DNA from: an uncultured Prevotella sp.
Lineage (GTDB): Bacteria; Bacteroidota; Bacteroidia; Bacteroidales; Bacteroidaceae
Assembly (NCBI GenBank): GCA_900557405.1
Contig: USSF01000082.1
Coordinates: 1-7,303 of the forward strand
Direction of reading: 5' to 3'
Length of the DNA: 7,303 nucleotides
The notes under the pieces are model-generated. The model was not told where the DNA came from, did not search any database, and was given only the letters and a program-made list of their open reading frames with translations. Positions 1-5,693 of this stretch are shown here, piece by piece (the first letter of the stretch is position 1; every line of letters starts with the position of its first letter). Both the position numbers and the translations under genes were made by a program.

Positions 1-81
1 ACAGTCGAGCCAAAAGGTATATAAAACAGTGTGTAGAAAAATACGGAGAATTGCCGGAAACACCCCTGCTGGGGTATGGGC

Positions 82-107
82 AAAAAAAAGGGGCTCCGCT
101 GAGTCCC
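82..107 (-). terminator. Intrinsic terminator hairpin (leftward)
   Basis: Seven-position stem with a 4-nt loop (97-100) and a T8 tract on the minus strand. The single stem mismatch is A-C in minus-strand RNA but a G-U wobble in plus-strand RNA. The T-tract exists only on the minus strand, so termination is expected leftward. A second, smaller hairpin (62-75) lies just beyond and might act on read-through RNA. Confidence 0.6.
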
Positions 108-145
108 AATCTTTGTTAACCTTAAATCTAATACTATGAAAAACA
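82..145 (-). ncRNA. Candidate short terminator-bounded ncRNA or attenuated leader (leftward)
   Basis: Read on the minus strand, the TACCTTTG promoter box at 158-151 is followed by about 40 nt without an obvious ORF. Then comes a hairpin GGGACTC-AGCG-GAGCCCC (107-90) with one A-C mismatch, followed directly by eight T residues (89-82). That is the layout of a rho-independent terminator, so most transcripts would be about 60-65 nt. A promoter, conserved-looking leader and immediate terminator fit the general description of Bacteroidales-1-type RNAs, and the 108-150 segment looks to me like a sequence found repeatedly in Bacteroidales genomes. That is recall, not a search. It could instead be an attenuator for a leftward gene outside the window. 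Confidence 0.5.
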
Positions 146-150
146 CGATG

Positions 151-181
151 CAAAGGTATGAACTTTTTGCAAAGTCGCAAT
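151..181 (-). promoter_or_regulatory. Leftward Bacteroidetes-type promoter
   Basis: On the minus strand, TACCTTTG (158-151) matches the TAnnTTTG -7 box exactly. ATTG (181-178), 19 bp upstream, is one mismatch from the TTTG -33 box. It is divergent from the operon promoter at 241-273 and would drive the short ncRNA candidate. Confidence 0.55.
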
Positions 182-218
182 AGCAAACAGCTTGTTTTTT
201 TGTTTTTCTTTACGATTA

Positions 219-232
219 TTGATTTAAGTCAA
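219..232. promoter_or_regulatory. FNR/CRP-like palindromic operator
   Basis: The 14-mer TTGATTTAAGTCAA is a near-perfect dyad (TTGA-Y-TTAA-R-TCAA). It differs at one position from the classical FNR core TTGAT-N4-ATCAA. It sits just upstream of the rightward promoter, centred roughly 50-55 bp before the expected transcription start, a position suited to an activator or a partial repressor. Whether the host's Crp/Fnr-family protein recognises this motif is an inference. Confidence 0.35.
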
Positions 233-240
233 GGGAAATG

Positions 241-273
241 TGTGCGAAAACAAAAGAAAAAGCATTATCTTTG
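241..273 (+). promoter_or_regulatory. Promoter of the 307-3030 operon
   Basis: TATCTTTG at 266-273 is an exact TAnnTTTG -7 box. TGTG at 241-244, with a 21-bp spacer, is one mismatch from TTTG. The predicted start near 280 would leave an A-rich 5' UTR of about 27 nt before the ATG at 307, typical for this phylum. Confidence 0.55.
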
Positions 274-306
274 CAAAAGGTATAAAAGTAATTAGCAATC
301 AGAACA

Positions 307-816
307 ATGAATATATTCGAAGAGAAGAATCCAAGAAAGAAATACCTGCTGTTCGTATGTCTCGGAAACATCTGCCGCTCACCGGCAGCCGAAGGCATAA
401 TGAAGCAGATGGCATACGACAACCCACAGCTCAGAGGCGAAATCATCGTGGATTCCGCCGGAATAGGCGCATGGCACACCGGACAACTGCCCGACAACCG
501 CATGAGGGAACACGCCGCAAGGAGGGGATACGACCTGAACAGCAGGGCGAGGCAGGTAAAGCCGGAGGATTTCGACCGCTTCGACATCGTGTTCGGCATG
601 GACGAGGAGAACATCGCCGACCTGAAGCGCGTGGCGCGCAACAATGACGACAAGGCGAAGATACGCTGTCTGGCCGACTATATGACACAACATCCGGAAT
701 ACTCCACCGTGCCCGACCCTTACTACGGCACGGGGCGCGACTTCGAGCTGGCGCTCGACCTCATAGAGGATGCCTGCCGGGAAGTGGCGGAGAGACTGAC
801 AAAAGAAACAATCTGA
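307..816 (+). CDS. Low-molecular-weight protein tyrosine phosphatase
   Basis: A 169-residue cytoplasmic phosphatase of the LMW-PTP family, which removes phosphate from phosphotyrosine on proteins (and, in the ArsC branch, acts on arsenate). The P-loop CLGNICRS (18-25) gives the C-x5-R catalytic motif with nucleophile Cys18 and Arg24 followed by Ser. The DSAG motif (49-52) and the general-acid loop DPYYG with Asp137 are intact. Length is slightly above the usual 150-160 because of about 12 extra residues before the first beta strand. No other ATG in frame lies before the P-loop, so 307 is the start. It is the first gene of a likely four-gene operon. In Bacteroidetes and other bacteria such phosphatases often oppose tyrosine kinases of polysaccharide export, but no kinase or wzc-like gene is visible here, so the substrate is unknown. 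Confidence 0.93.
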   Translation: MNIFEEKNPRKKYLLFVCLGNICRSPAAEGIMKQMAYDNPQLRGEIIVDSAGIGAWHTGQLPDNRMREHAARRGYDLNSRARQVKPEDFDRFDIVFGMDEENIADLKRVARNNDDKAKIRCLADYMTQHPEYSTVPDPYYGTGRDFELALDLIEDACREVAERLTKETI

Positions 817-844
817 TGCACACAATATAAGAAGGAAGATAAAA

Positions 845-1210
845 ATGAACGGATTATACACAATTCTGCTGCTCATCGCGAGCAACATTTTCATGACGCT
901 GGCATGGTACGGACACCTGAAGCTGCAGCAGACCGGCACAAGCAGCAACTGGCCCCTGATAGGCGTGATCGCATTCTCGTGGCTGATAGCATTCTTCGAA
1001 TACTGCTGTCAGGTGCCGGCAAACAGAATAGGATTCAACGGCAACGGAGGTCCCTTCACGCTCGTGCAGCTCAAGGTAATACAGGAGTGCGTCAGCCTCG
1101 TAGTCTTCACCGTCATCATAAACATGATGTTCACCGGACAGGGGCTCCACTGGAACCACTACCTCGCATTCCTCATGCTCATAGCGGCAGTATACCTCGT
1201 ATTCATCTAA
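845..1210 (+). CDS. DUF486 (DMT-like) small membrane protein
   Basis: A 121-residue integral membrane protein of the DUF486 family, related to the drug/metabolite transporter fold but without an assigned substrate. Four hydrophobic segments are visible at about 4-22, 37-54, 80-97 and 104-121. The family signature FEYCCQVPANRIGF (51-64) and LKVIQE (76-81) are present, as is the N-terminal AWYGHLK (20-26). Length matches the family, so it looks complete. A purine-rich stretch GAAGGAAG (831-838) lies 6 nt before the ATG. It follows the phosphatase by 28 nt and precedes the tRNA thiolase by 39 nt, implying co-transcription. Four-helix transporters of this type usually act as dimers. The function is unknown and no partner subunit is adjacent. 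Confidence 0.9.
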   Translation: MNGLYTILLLIASNIFMTLAWYGHLKLQQTGTSSNWPLIGVIAFSWLIAFFEYCCQVPANRIGFNGNGGPFTLVQLKVIQECVSLVVFTVIINMMFTGQGLHWNHYLAFLMLIAAVYLVFI

Positions 1211-1249
1211 ACCCACCCAGAACCATACATCCACCCAAACCCACAATAT

Positions 1250-1984
1250 ATGCCCAAACCCACAGAAGAACAAAAACTGGAAGCCCGGCTCATGAGGCGC
1301 TTCCGCAAGGCGACAAGAGAATTCGGACTGCTGCACGACGGCGACAGCATCCTAATCGGTCTGTCGGGAGGAAAAGACTCCATCTTCCTCGTGGAAGCCA
1401 TGGGCAGGCAGATGCGCATAAGCAAGCCCAAGATAAAGGTGCACGCCCTGCACATACGCATGAGCAACATAAAATACGAGAGCGACACAAAGTATCTGGA
1501 GGAATTCTGCCGCTCATGGGGAGTGGACCTACACGTGGTGGAAACGGGATTCGACATGACTACAGACAACCGCAAGTCGCCATGCTTCCTCTGCTCATGG
1601 AACCGCCGCAAGCAGATGTTCCTCACGGCGCAGCAGCTGGGATGCAACAAGATAGCGCTGGGCCACCACCAGGACGACATCCTGCACACGGCCCTAATGA
1701 ACCAGATATTCCAGGGACACTTCTCCACCATGCCCGCAAGGCTCAGGATGAAGAAAATGCCCATAACGATAATACGCCCCCTCTGCATGGAAGAAGAGGC
1801 AGACATAAGGCAGTATGCCGCACTGCGCGGATACGAAAAGCAGAAAAAGCTATGTCCGTATGAGACCGACTCCCACCGCACCAGCGTGGCAAACCTGTTC
1901 AAGGAAATAGAAAAGATGGCACCCGAGGCACGTTTCTCCATGTGGAACGCACTGCTCGCCGAAGGGAAACTCGTGGAGGAATAA
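1250..1984 (+). CDS. ttcA: TtcA-like tRNA 2-thiocytidine synthase (PP-loop ATPase)
   Basis: A 244-residue ATP-pyrophosphatase of the TtcA/TtuA group, expected to activate cytidine 32 of some tRNAs by adenylation and replace its oxygen with sulfur, using an oxygen-labile Fe-S cluster. The PP-loop SGGKDS lies at 39-44 and the LGHHQDD motif at 137-143. The three cluster ligands of TtcA are matched by Cys112 and Cys115 in PCFLC, followed by the NRR basic patch, and by Cys202 in LCPYE. It is about 65 residues shorter than E. coli TtcA, mainly at the C-terminus, which fits the short Bacteroidetes form. The C/A-rich spacer upstream lacks a Shine-Dalgarno sequence. The stop codon is 2 nt from the next start. 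The symbol is by family similarity; a different tRNA position or substrate for this subfamily cannot be excluded. Confidence 0.85.
   Translation: MPKPTEEQKLEARLMRRFRKATREFGLLHDGDSILIGLSGGKDSIFLVEAMGRQMRISKPKIKVHALHIRMSNIKYESDTKYLEEFCRSWGVDLHVVETGFDMTTDNRKSPCFLCSWNRRKQMFLTAQQLGCNKIALGHHQDDILHTALMNQIFQGHFSTMPARLRMKKMPITIIRPLCMEEEADIRQYAALRGYEKQKKLCPYETDSHRTSVANLFKEIEKMAPEARFSMWNALLAEGKLVEE
1975..1980 (+). promoter_or_regulatory. Strong Shine-Dalgarno deciding the start at 1987
   Basis: GGAGGA ends 6 nt before the ATG at 1987 and overlaps the last codons of the tRNA thiolase gene. This and the immediate lipoprotein signal support 1987 over the in-frame ATG at 1942, which would add 15 charged residues in front of the signal peptide. 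Strong SD sites are rare in this phylum, suggesting translational coupling here. Confidence 0.7.
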
Positions 1985-1986
1985 AT

Positions 1987-3030
1987 ATGAAAAGAATGAA
2001 AAACATTATGGCGGCAGCCCTCATGGCTGTCCTCTTCGCCGGATGCGAAGAGAAGGAAATGCCCGTGCCGGACAGGTTCACCGACGAAGTGAGGCTCGCC
2101 ACCACACCCGTGAAAGACCAGGGGCGCAGCAGCCTCTGCTGGGCATACGCCATGCTCGCCACAATAGAGACGGAGCATATAATGAGGGGAGACTCCGTGA
2201 ACCTCTCCACGGCATACGTGGCGAGAAGCTTCATCAATGAACAAGTGGACAAATGTTACCTGGCCAAAGGCAAGGGCAACATCACCACGCGCGGCATGAT
2301 GCCCCAGCTCATAAGACTGATACAGACCTACGGACTCATGCCCCACGACTCATACAACACCGACACCAACTTCAACGCCGCGACACGCAAGGTGCACGCT
2401 GCCGTAAGGTCGGATGCCATGACCATGCAGGGACTGAAGAAGGCAAGGGCCGAAGCCGGCCGCATTCTCGACAACAACATCGGTCCGCTGCCATACCACG
2501 TATACATGTACAGCATGGAATACACGCCACTGGAATTCGCCCACAGCGTGTGCATGCCCGACGAATACCAGGCATTCACCAGCTTCACGCATCTGCCCAT
2601 GAACAAAGAGTCAGTGCTCTGCATGCCCGACAATTACAACGGATACCGCTTCATGAACATCGGCATAGACCAGATGATGGGCATGATAGAGAAATCAGTA
2701 AGGCACGGACACCCCGTATGCTGGGAGGGGGACACGAGCGAGGAGGGATTCTCCTTCACATACGGCATAGCCGACGTGGACGAAGACATGAGAAACGCCA
2801 CGCAGCAGCAGCGCCAGCAGGAATTCGAGAAATTCCGCACCACCGACGACCACTGCATGGCAATCGTAGGAATAGCCCACGACGAGAAAGGAAGAAAGTT
2901 CTTCATCTGCAAGAACTCATGGGGAACGGCAAATCCCTACGGCGGATTCATGTACGTCTCCGCAGACTATATCCGGCTGAAAACCATAGCGATAATGGCA
3001 AACGTATATGCCATATCGCCACAGGCATGA
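1987..3030 (+). CDS. Lipoprotein papain-fold (C1-family) cysteine peptidase
   Basis: A 347-residue predicted lipoprotein: basic N-terminus, hydrophobic core, and lipobox LFAGC with Cys20 as the lipidated residue, placing it in the periplasm or on the outer membrane. The catalytic apparatus of peptidase family C1 is intact: oxyanion Gln45 and nucleophile Cys51 in the QGRSSLCWAYA motif, His289 in DDHCMAIVG, and Asn310 in CKNSWG. The Cys-to-His distance (238 residues) and His-to-Asn distance (21) are larger than in papain and closer to the bleomycin hydrolase/aminopeptidase C branch (C1B), although the chain is shorter than those roughly 450-residue cytosolic enzymes. There is no obvious propeptide between the lipobox and the core. 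Aminopeptidase or endopeptidase activity cannot be told from sequence. It is the last gene of the operon, 2 nt after the tRNA thiolase. Confidence 0.85.
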   Translation: MKRMKNIMAAALMAVLFAGCEEKEMPVPDRFTDEVRLATTPVKDQGRSSLCWAYAMLATIETEHIMRGDSVNLSTAYVARSFINEQVDKCYLAKGKGNITTRGMMPQLIRLIQTYGLMPHDSYNTDTNFNAATRKVHAAVRSDAMTMQGLKKARAEAGRILDNNIGPLPYHVYMYSMEYTPLEFAHSVCMPDEYQAFTSFTHLPMNKESVLCMPDNYNGYRFMNIGIDQMMGMIEKSVRHGHPVCWEGDTSEEGFSFTYGIADVDEDMRNATQQQRQQEFEKFRTTDDHCMAIVGIAHDEKGRKFFICKNSWGTANPYGGFMYVSADYIRLKTIAIMANVYAISPQA

Positions 3031-3092
3031 GCCGAACAGGGCGGCATGGACAATGGAAAAGGCAAAAAGTAAAGCATTTAAACGCAAATTAC

Positions 3093-3123
3093 TTTGAAGT
3101 ATTGTCGTTTTTACGTACATTTG
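3093..3123 (+). promoter_or_regulatory. Strong Bacteroidetes promoter of the CoA-transferase unit
   Basis: TTTG (3093-3096), a 19-bp spacer and TACATTTG (3116-3123) match both consensus boxes perfectly. The predicted start near 3130 gives a 5' UTR of about 70 nt. An inverted repeat TTTGCAT (3120-3126) / ATGCAAA (3142-3148) overlaps the -7 box and the start region and could be an operator or the base of a UTR hairpin. Confidence 0.75.
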
Positions 3124-3198
3124 CATACCCTTCGCAAAAGCATGCAAAGGGGAAAGGAATTCTGACCTTAAAACATAAATAACAAAAAACATATCATT

Positions 3199-4689
3199 AT
3201 GGCTTACACACGTATGACTGCGGCAGACGCCGCCGCACTGATAAAGAATGGCGATACCATCGGACTGAGCGGATTCACACCAGCCGGATCTGCAAAGGCC
3301 GTGACACGCGAACTCGCAAAGATAGCACAGGCAGAGCATGAGGCAGGAAGAGAATTCAAGGTGAGTATCTTCACGGGAGCTTCGACAGGACAGAGCACCG
3401 ACGGAGTGCTCACCGAGGCACACGCCATCAAATACCGTGCACCATATACCACAAACCCGTCGTTCCGCAAGAGCGTGAACATGGGAGAGATAGCATACAA
3501 CGACATTCATCTGAGCCACATGGCACAAGAGCTGCGCTACGGATTCTACGGCGACATCGACTGGGCTATCATTGAGGTCTGCGACATCGAGGAAGACGGC
3601 GACATCGTGAAGGCTTACCTCACGGCAGCCGGTGGCATCAGCCCTACAGTGGCACGCCTGGCAAAGCACGTGGTGCTGGAGCTGAACGCATTCCACAGCA
3701 AGGACGCAAAGTTCCTGCACGACGTATACGAGCCGCTCGACCCGCCAATGCGCCAGCCTATTCCAATCGTTAACGTAGGCGACCGCATCGGAAAACCATA
3801 CGTGGAGATTGACAAGAAGAAAATCGTGGGAGTGGTGGAGTGCGACCTGCCCGACGAGGCACGCGCATTCAAGGACAGCGACCCGATAACAGACCAGATC
3901 GGACACAACGTGGCAGCATTCCTCGTGAACGACATGAAGCGCGGCATCATCCCGTCTACATTCCTTCCTTTGCAGAGTGGTGTGGGAAGTACGGCAAACG
4001 CAATCCTCGGTGCATTGGGCAAGGACAAGGCTGTGCCAGACTTCAATGTATATACAGAGGTAATGCAGGACAGCGTGGTGGAAATGATGCTCGAGGGCAG
4101 AGTGAAGGACGCTTCGGCATGCTCACTCACCGTATCAAACGAGTGTCTGAAGCAGGTTTATGACAACATGAACTACTTCAAGGACCACATCACACTGCGC
4201 CAGAGCGAGATTTCAAACAGTCCTGAGGTAATCCGCCGACTCGGTGTCATCGCCATCAACACGGCAATCGAAGTGGACATCTACGGAAACGCTAACTCCA
4301 CACACATCAGCGGAACAAAGATGATGAACGGTATCGGCGGCAGCGGCGACTTCGAGCGCAATGCATACATCAGCATCTTCACCTGCGCATCAACAGCTAA
4401 GGGCGGACTGATAAGCAGCATCGTACCTATGGTGAGCCACCAGGACCACTCGGAACACGACGTGAATGTGATCGTGACAGAGCAGGGCGTGGCAGACCTG
4501 CGCGGAAAGAGCCCTATCGAGCGCGCACACCTCATCATCGAGAACTGTGCACATCCTGACTATAAGCCTATCCTCCGCGCTTATCTCGAGCAGGCACAGA
4601 TGGGACAGACACGCCACAACCTGGGCAAGACATTCGCTATGCACATCGCACTGGCAGAAAAGGGCGACATGAGACTGACGGAAATGTAA
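3199..4689 (+). CDS. Acetyl-CoA hydrolase/transferase family (succinate-type CoA-transferase)
   Basis: A 496-residue class I CoA-transferase of the Ach1/Cat1/AarC family. These enzymes move CoA between succinate and acetate or propionate through a glutamyl-CoA intermediate. In Bacteroidales this step makes acetate or propionate while regenerating succinyl-CoA. Visible features are the N-terminal GFTPAGSAK loop (25-33), GVGSTANAI (261-269), the putative catalytic Glu287 in YTEV (285-288) and the C-terminal GGSGDF loop (380-385). The length is usual for the family and both halves are present. Codons favour ATC over ATA and CGC/CTG more than in the upstream operon, consistent with high expression under its near-consensus promoter. 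The start is preceded by an A-rich stretch, without a Shine-Dalgarno. True hydrolase activity is less likely than transferase activity; the exact acid partner is not determined. Confidence 0.92.
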   Translation: MAYTRMTAADAAALIKNGDTIGLSGFTPAGSAKAVTRELAKIAQAEHEAGREFKVSIFTGASTGQSTDGVLTEAHAIKYRAPYTTNPSFRKSVNMGEIAYNDIHLSHMAQELRYGFYGDIDWAIIEVCDIEEDGDIVKAYLTAAGGISPTVARLAKHVVLELNAFHSKDAKFLHDVYEPLDPPMRQPIPIVNVGDRIGKPYVEIDKKKIVGVVECDLPDEARAFKDSDPITDQIGHNVAAFLVNDMKRGIIPSTFLPLQSGVGSTANAILGALGKDKAVPDFNVYTEVMQDSVVEMMLEGRVKDASACSLTVSNECLKQVYDNMNYFKDHITLRQSEISNSPEVIRRLGVIAINTAIEVDIYGNANSTHISGTKMMNGIGGSGDFERNAYISIFTCASTAKGGLISSIVPMVSHQDHSEHDVNVIVTEQGVADLRGKSPIERAHLIIENCAHPDYKPILRAYLEQAQMGQTRHNLGKTFAMHIALAEKGDMRLTEM

Positions 4690-4698
4690 TCCACAAAG

Positions 4699-5568
4699 AT
4701 GAAAAAAACTATATCCATTATGGCGGCATTCCTTTTAGGACTGCCGCCTTATTTAAATGCAGAAACGCCGATGCAGACGCAGACGGCGACAGTGACCAAG
4801 CCCGAAGGCAAGGACTTCACGCCCCTGGCCCAAATCCATCCGTGGCACGGCAAGCGCGTGGCCTATTTCGGCGACTCCATAACCGACCCCAAGAACAAGG
4901 CGGCAGACAGGAAATACTGGAACCTCCTGCAGCAGTGGCTCGGCATCACACCATACGTATACGCCGTGAGCGGCAGGCAATGGAACGACATCCCACGCCA
5001 GGCACAGCAACTGAAAGCTGAACACGGCGACGACTTCGACGCCATACTGATATTCATCGGCACGAACGATTTCAATGCCGGAGTGCCGATAGGGGAGTGG
5101 TATACGGAGAAGGAAGAGGACGTGATGGCAGGCATACACGAGCAGAAGCGCATTGTGAAGCGTATGCGCCAACATCTCTGCATGACCGACTCTACATACC
5201 GCGGACGCATAAACATCGCCTTAGACAAAGCGAAGCGCATGTTCCCGACGAAGCAGATAGTGCTCATCACTCCAATCCACCGCGCCCAGTTCAACCGCAG
5301 CGAGACCAACTGGCAGCCCACGGAGCAATACCGCAACAAGTGTGGCGAATACGTAAGCCGCTACGTGGAGTCGGTGAAGGAAGCGGGAAACATCTGGAGT
5401 GTGCCCGTAATCGACATGAATGCCCTCTCCGGCCTCTATCCGCTGATGGACGAACATGCGCAGTTCTTCAACAATGCCGACGCTGACCGTCTGCATCCCA
5501 ACAACGAGGGTCACCGTCGCATGGCACTCACTTTAGTATATCAGCTGATGTGCTTGCCTGTATTTTAG
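4699..5568 (+). CDS. Exported SGNH/GDSL-family hydrolase
   Basis: A 289-residue esterase/lipase-like enzyme with a Sec signal peptide (basic MKK, hydrophobic 5-16, likely cleavage after Ala21 in YLNA), so periplasmic or secreted. The four SGNH blocks are present: FGDS with nucleophile Ser60, block II Gly92 in SGRQWND, GTND with Asn123 (121-124), and DRLH with Asp263 and His266 followed by PNNEGH. Substrates in this fold include acetylated sugars, lipids and peptidoglycan O-acetyl groups; nothing here identifies which. It starts 9 nt after the CoA-transferase stop and has no promoter of its own that I can see, so it is probably co-transcribed. The 3' end is followed by a strong terminator. Confidence 0.9.
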   Translation: MKKTISIMAAFLLGLPPYLNAETPMQTQTATVTKPEGKDFTPLAQIHPWHGKRVAYFGDSITDPKNKAADRKYWNLLQQWLGITPYVYAVSGRQWNDIPRQAQQLKAEHGDDFDAILIFIGTNDFNAGVPIGEWYTEKEEDVMAGIHEQKRIVKRMRQHLCMTDSTYRGRINIALDKAKRMFPTKQIVLITPIHRAQFNRSETNWQPTEQYRNKCGEYVSRYVESVKEAGNIWSVPVIDMNALSGLYPLMDEHAQFFNNADADRLHPNNEGHRRMALTLVYQLMCLPVF

Positions 5569-5602
5569 CCTGTATTCCAGGCATTTCCAGATATAAATAA
5601 AA

Positions 5603-5646
5603 ATCTTAATTCCACACGTGCTGTTTGTGGAATTAAGATATTTTTT
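5603..5646. terminator. Bidirectional intrinsic terminator between convergent genes
   Basis: Perfect 14-bp inverted repeat (5603-5616 and 5626-5639; arm ATCTTAATTCCACA) with a 9-nt loop. T6 follows on the plus strand (5641-5646), and on the minus strand a T4-A-T3 tract follows, so it can end transcription of both the SGNH hydrolase (plus) and the Rpn-family gene (minus). Confidence 0.88.
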
Positions 5647-5693
5647 GTGACTATAAAAGTACTAACGAATCTTTATATATTCACACGGAGTTA

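Larger units (their letters stand above)
1..306. other. Non-coding intergenic region at left edge
   Basis: No gene is supported here. From left to right it holds a small hairpin (ACCCC-TGCT-GGGGT, 62-75), an A-run plus GC hairpin that reads as a leftward terminator (82-107), a leftward promoter (151-181), an AT-rich stretch with long T-runs (191-210), an FNR/CRP-like palindrome (219-232) and a rightward promoter (241-273) for the operon starting at 307. The first seven codons in frame 1 end in TAA at 22-24 and could be the tail of an upstream rightward gene, but seven codons cannot be judged. Confidence 0.7.

Noticed and set aside
3..119. Plus-strand open frame of 38 codons entering from the left edge and ending at TAA 117-119
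   Set aside because: It runs through the A8 tract and terminator hairpin and shows no family motif; it could be a gene tail only if the upstream sequence supports it.
136..183. Fifteen-codon plus-strand ORF (MKNTMQRYELFAKSQ)
   Set aside because: It overlaps the leftward promoter and leader, has no ribosome binding site, and lies before the rightward promoter.
184..208. AAACA-GCT-TGTTT hairpin with a T-rich tail, read rightward
   Set aside because: The stem is only five base pairs, mostly A-T, and there is no clear rightward gene to terminate.
1942..1986. Upstream ATG giving a 15-residue N-terminal extension to the lipoprotein peptidase
   Set aside because: It would bury the lipoprotein signal behind a highly charged segment and overlap the previous gene; a strong Shine-Dalgarno points to 1987.
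3008..3045. Small dyads (ATGCC/GGCAT and GCCG/CGGC) around the peptidase stop codon as an operon terminator
   Set aside because: Stems of 4-5 bp without a T-tract; no intrinsic terminator is convincing between 3030 and 3093.
1990..4735. Shared ATTATGGCGGCA in the signal-peptide coding regions of the peptidase and the SGNH hydrolase
   Set aside because: Both encode I-M-A-A in a signal peptide; a short coincidence of codon choice explains it.
5556..5579. Repeated GCCTGTATT at the end of the SGNH hydrolase gene
   Set aside because: Nine-base direct repeat of low complexity with no further structure; likely chance or a small slippage duplication.
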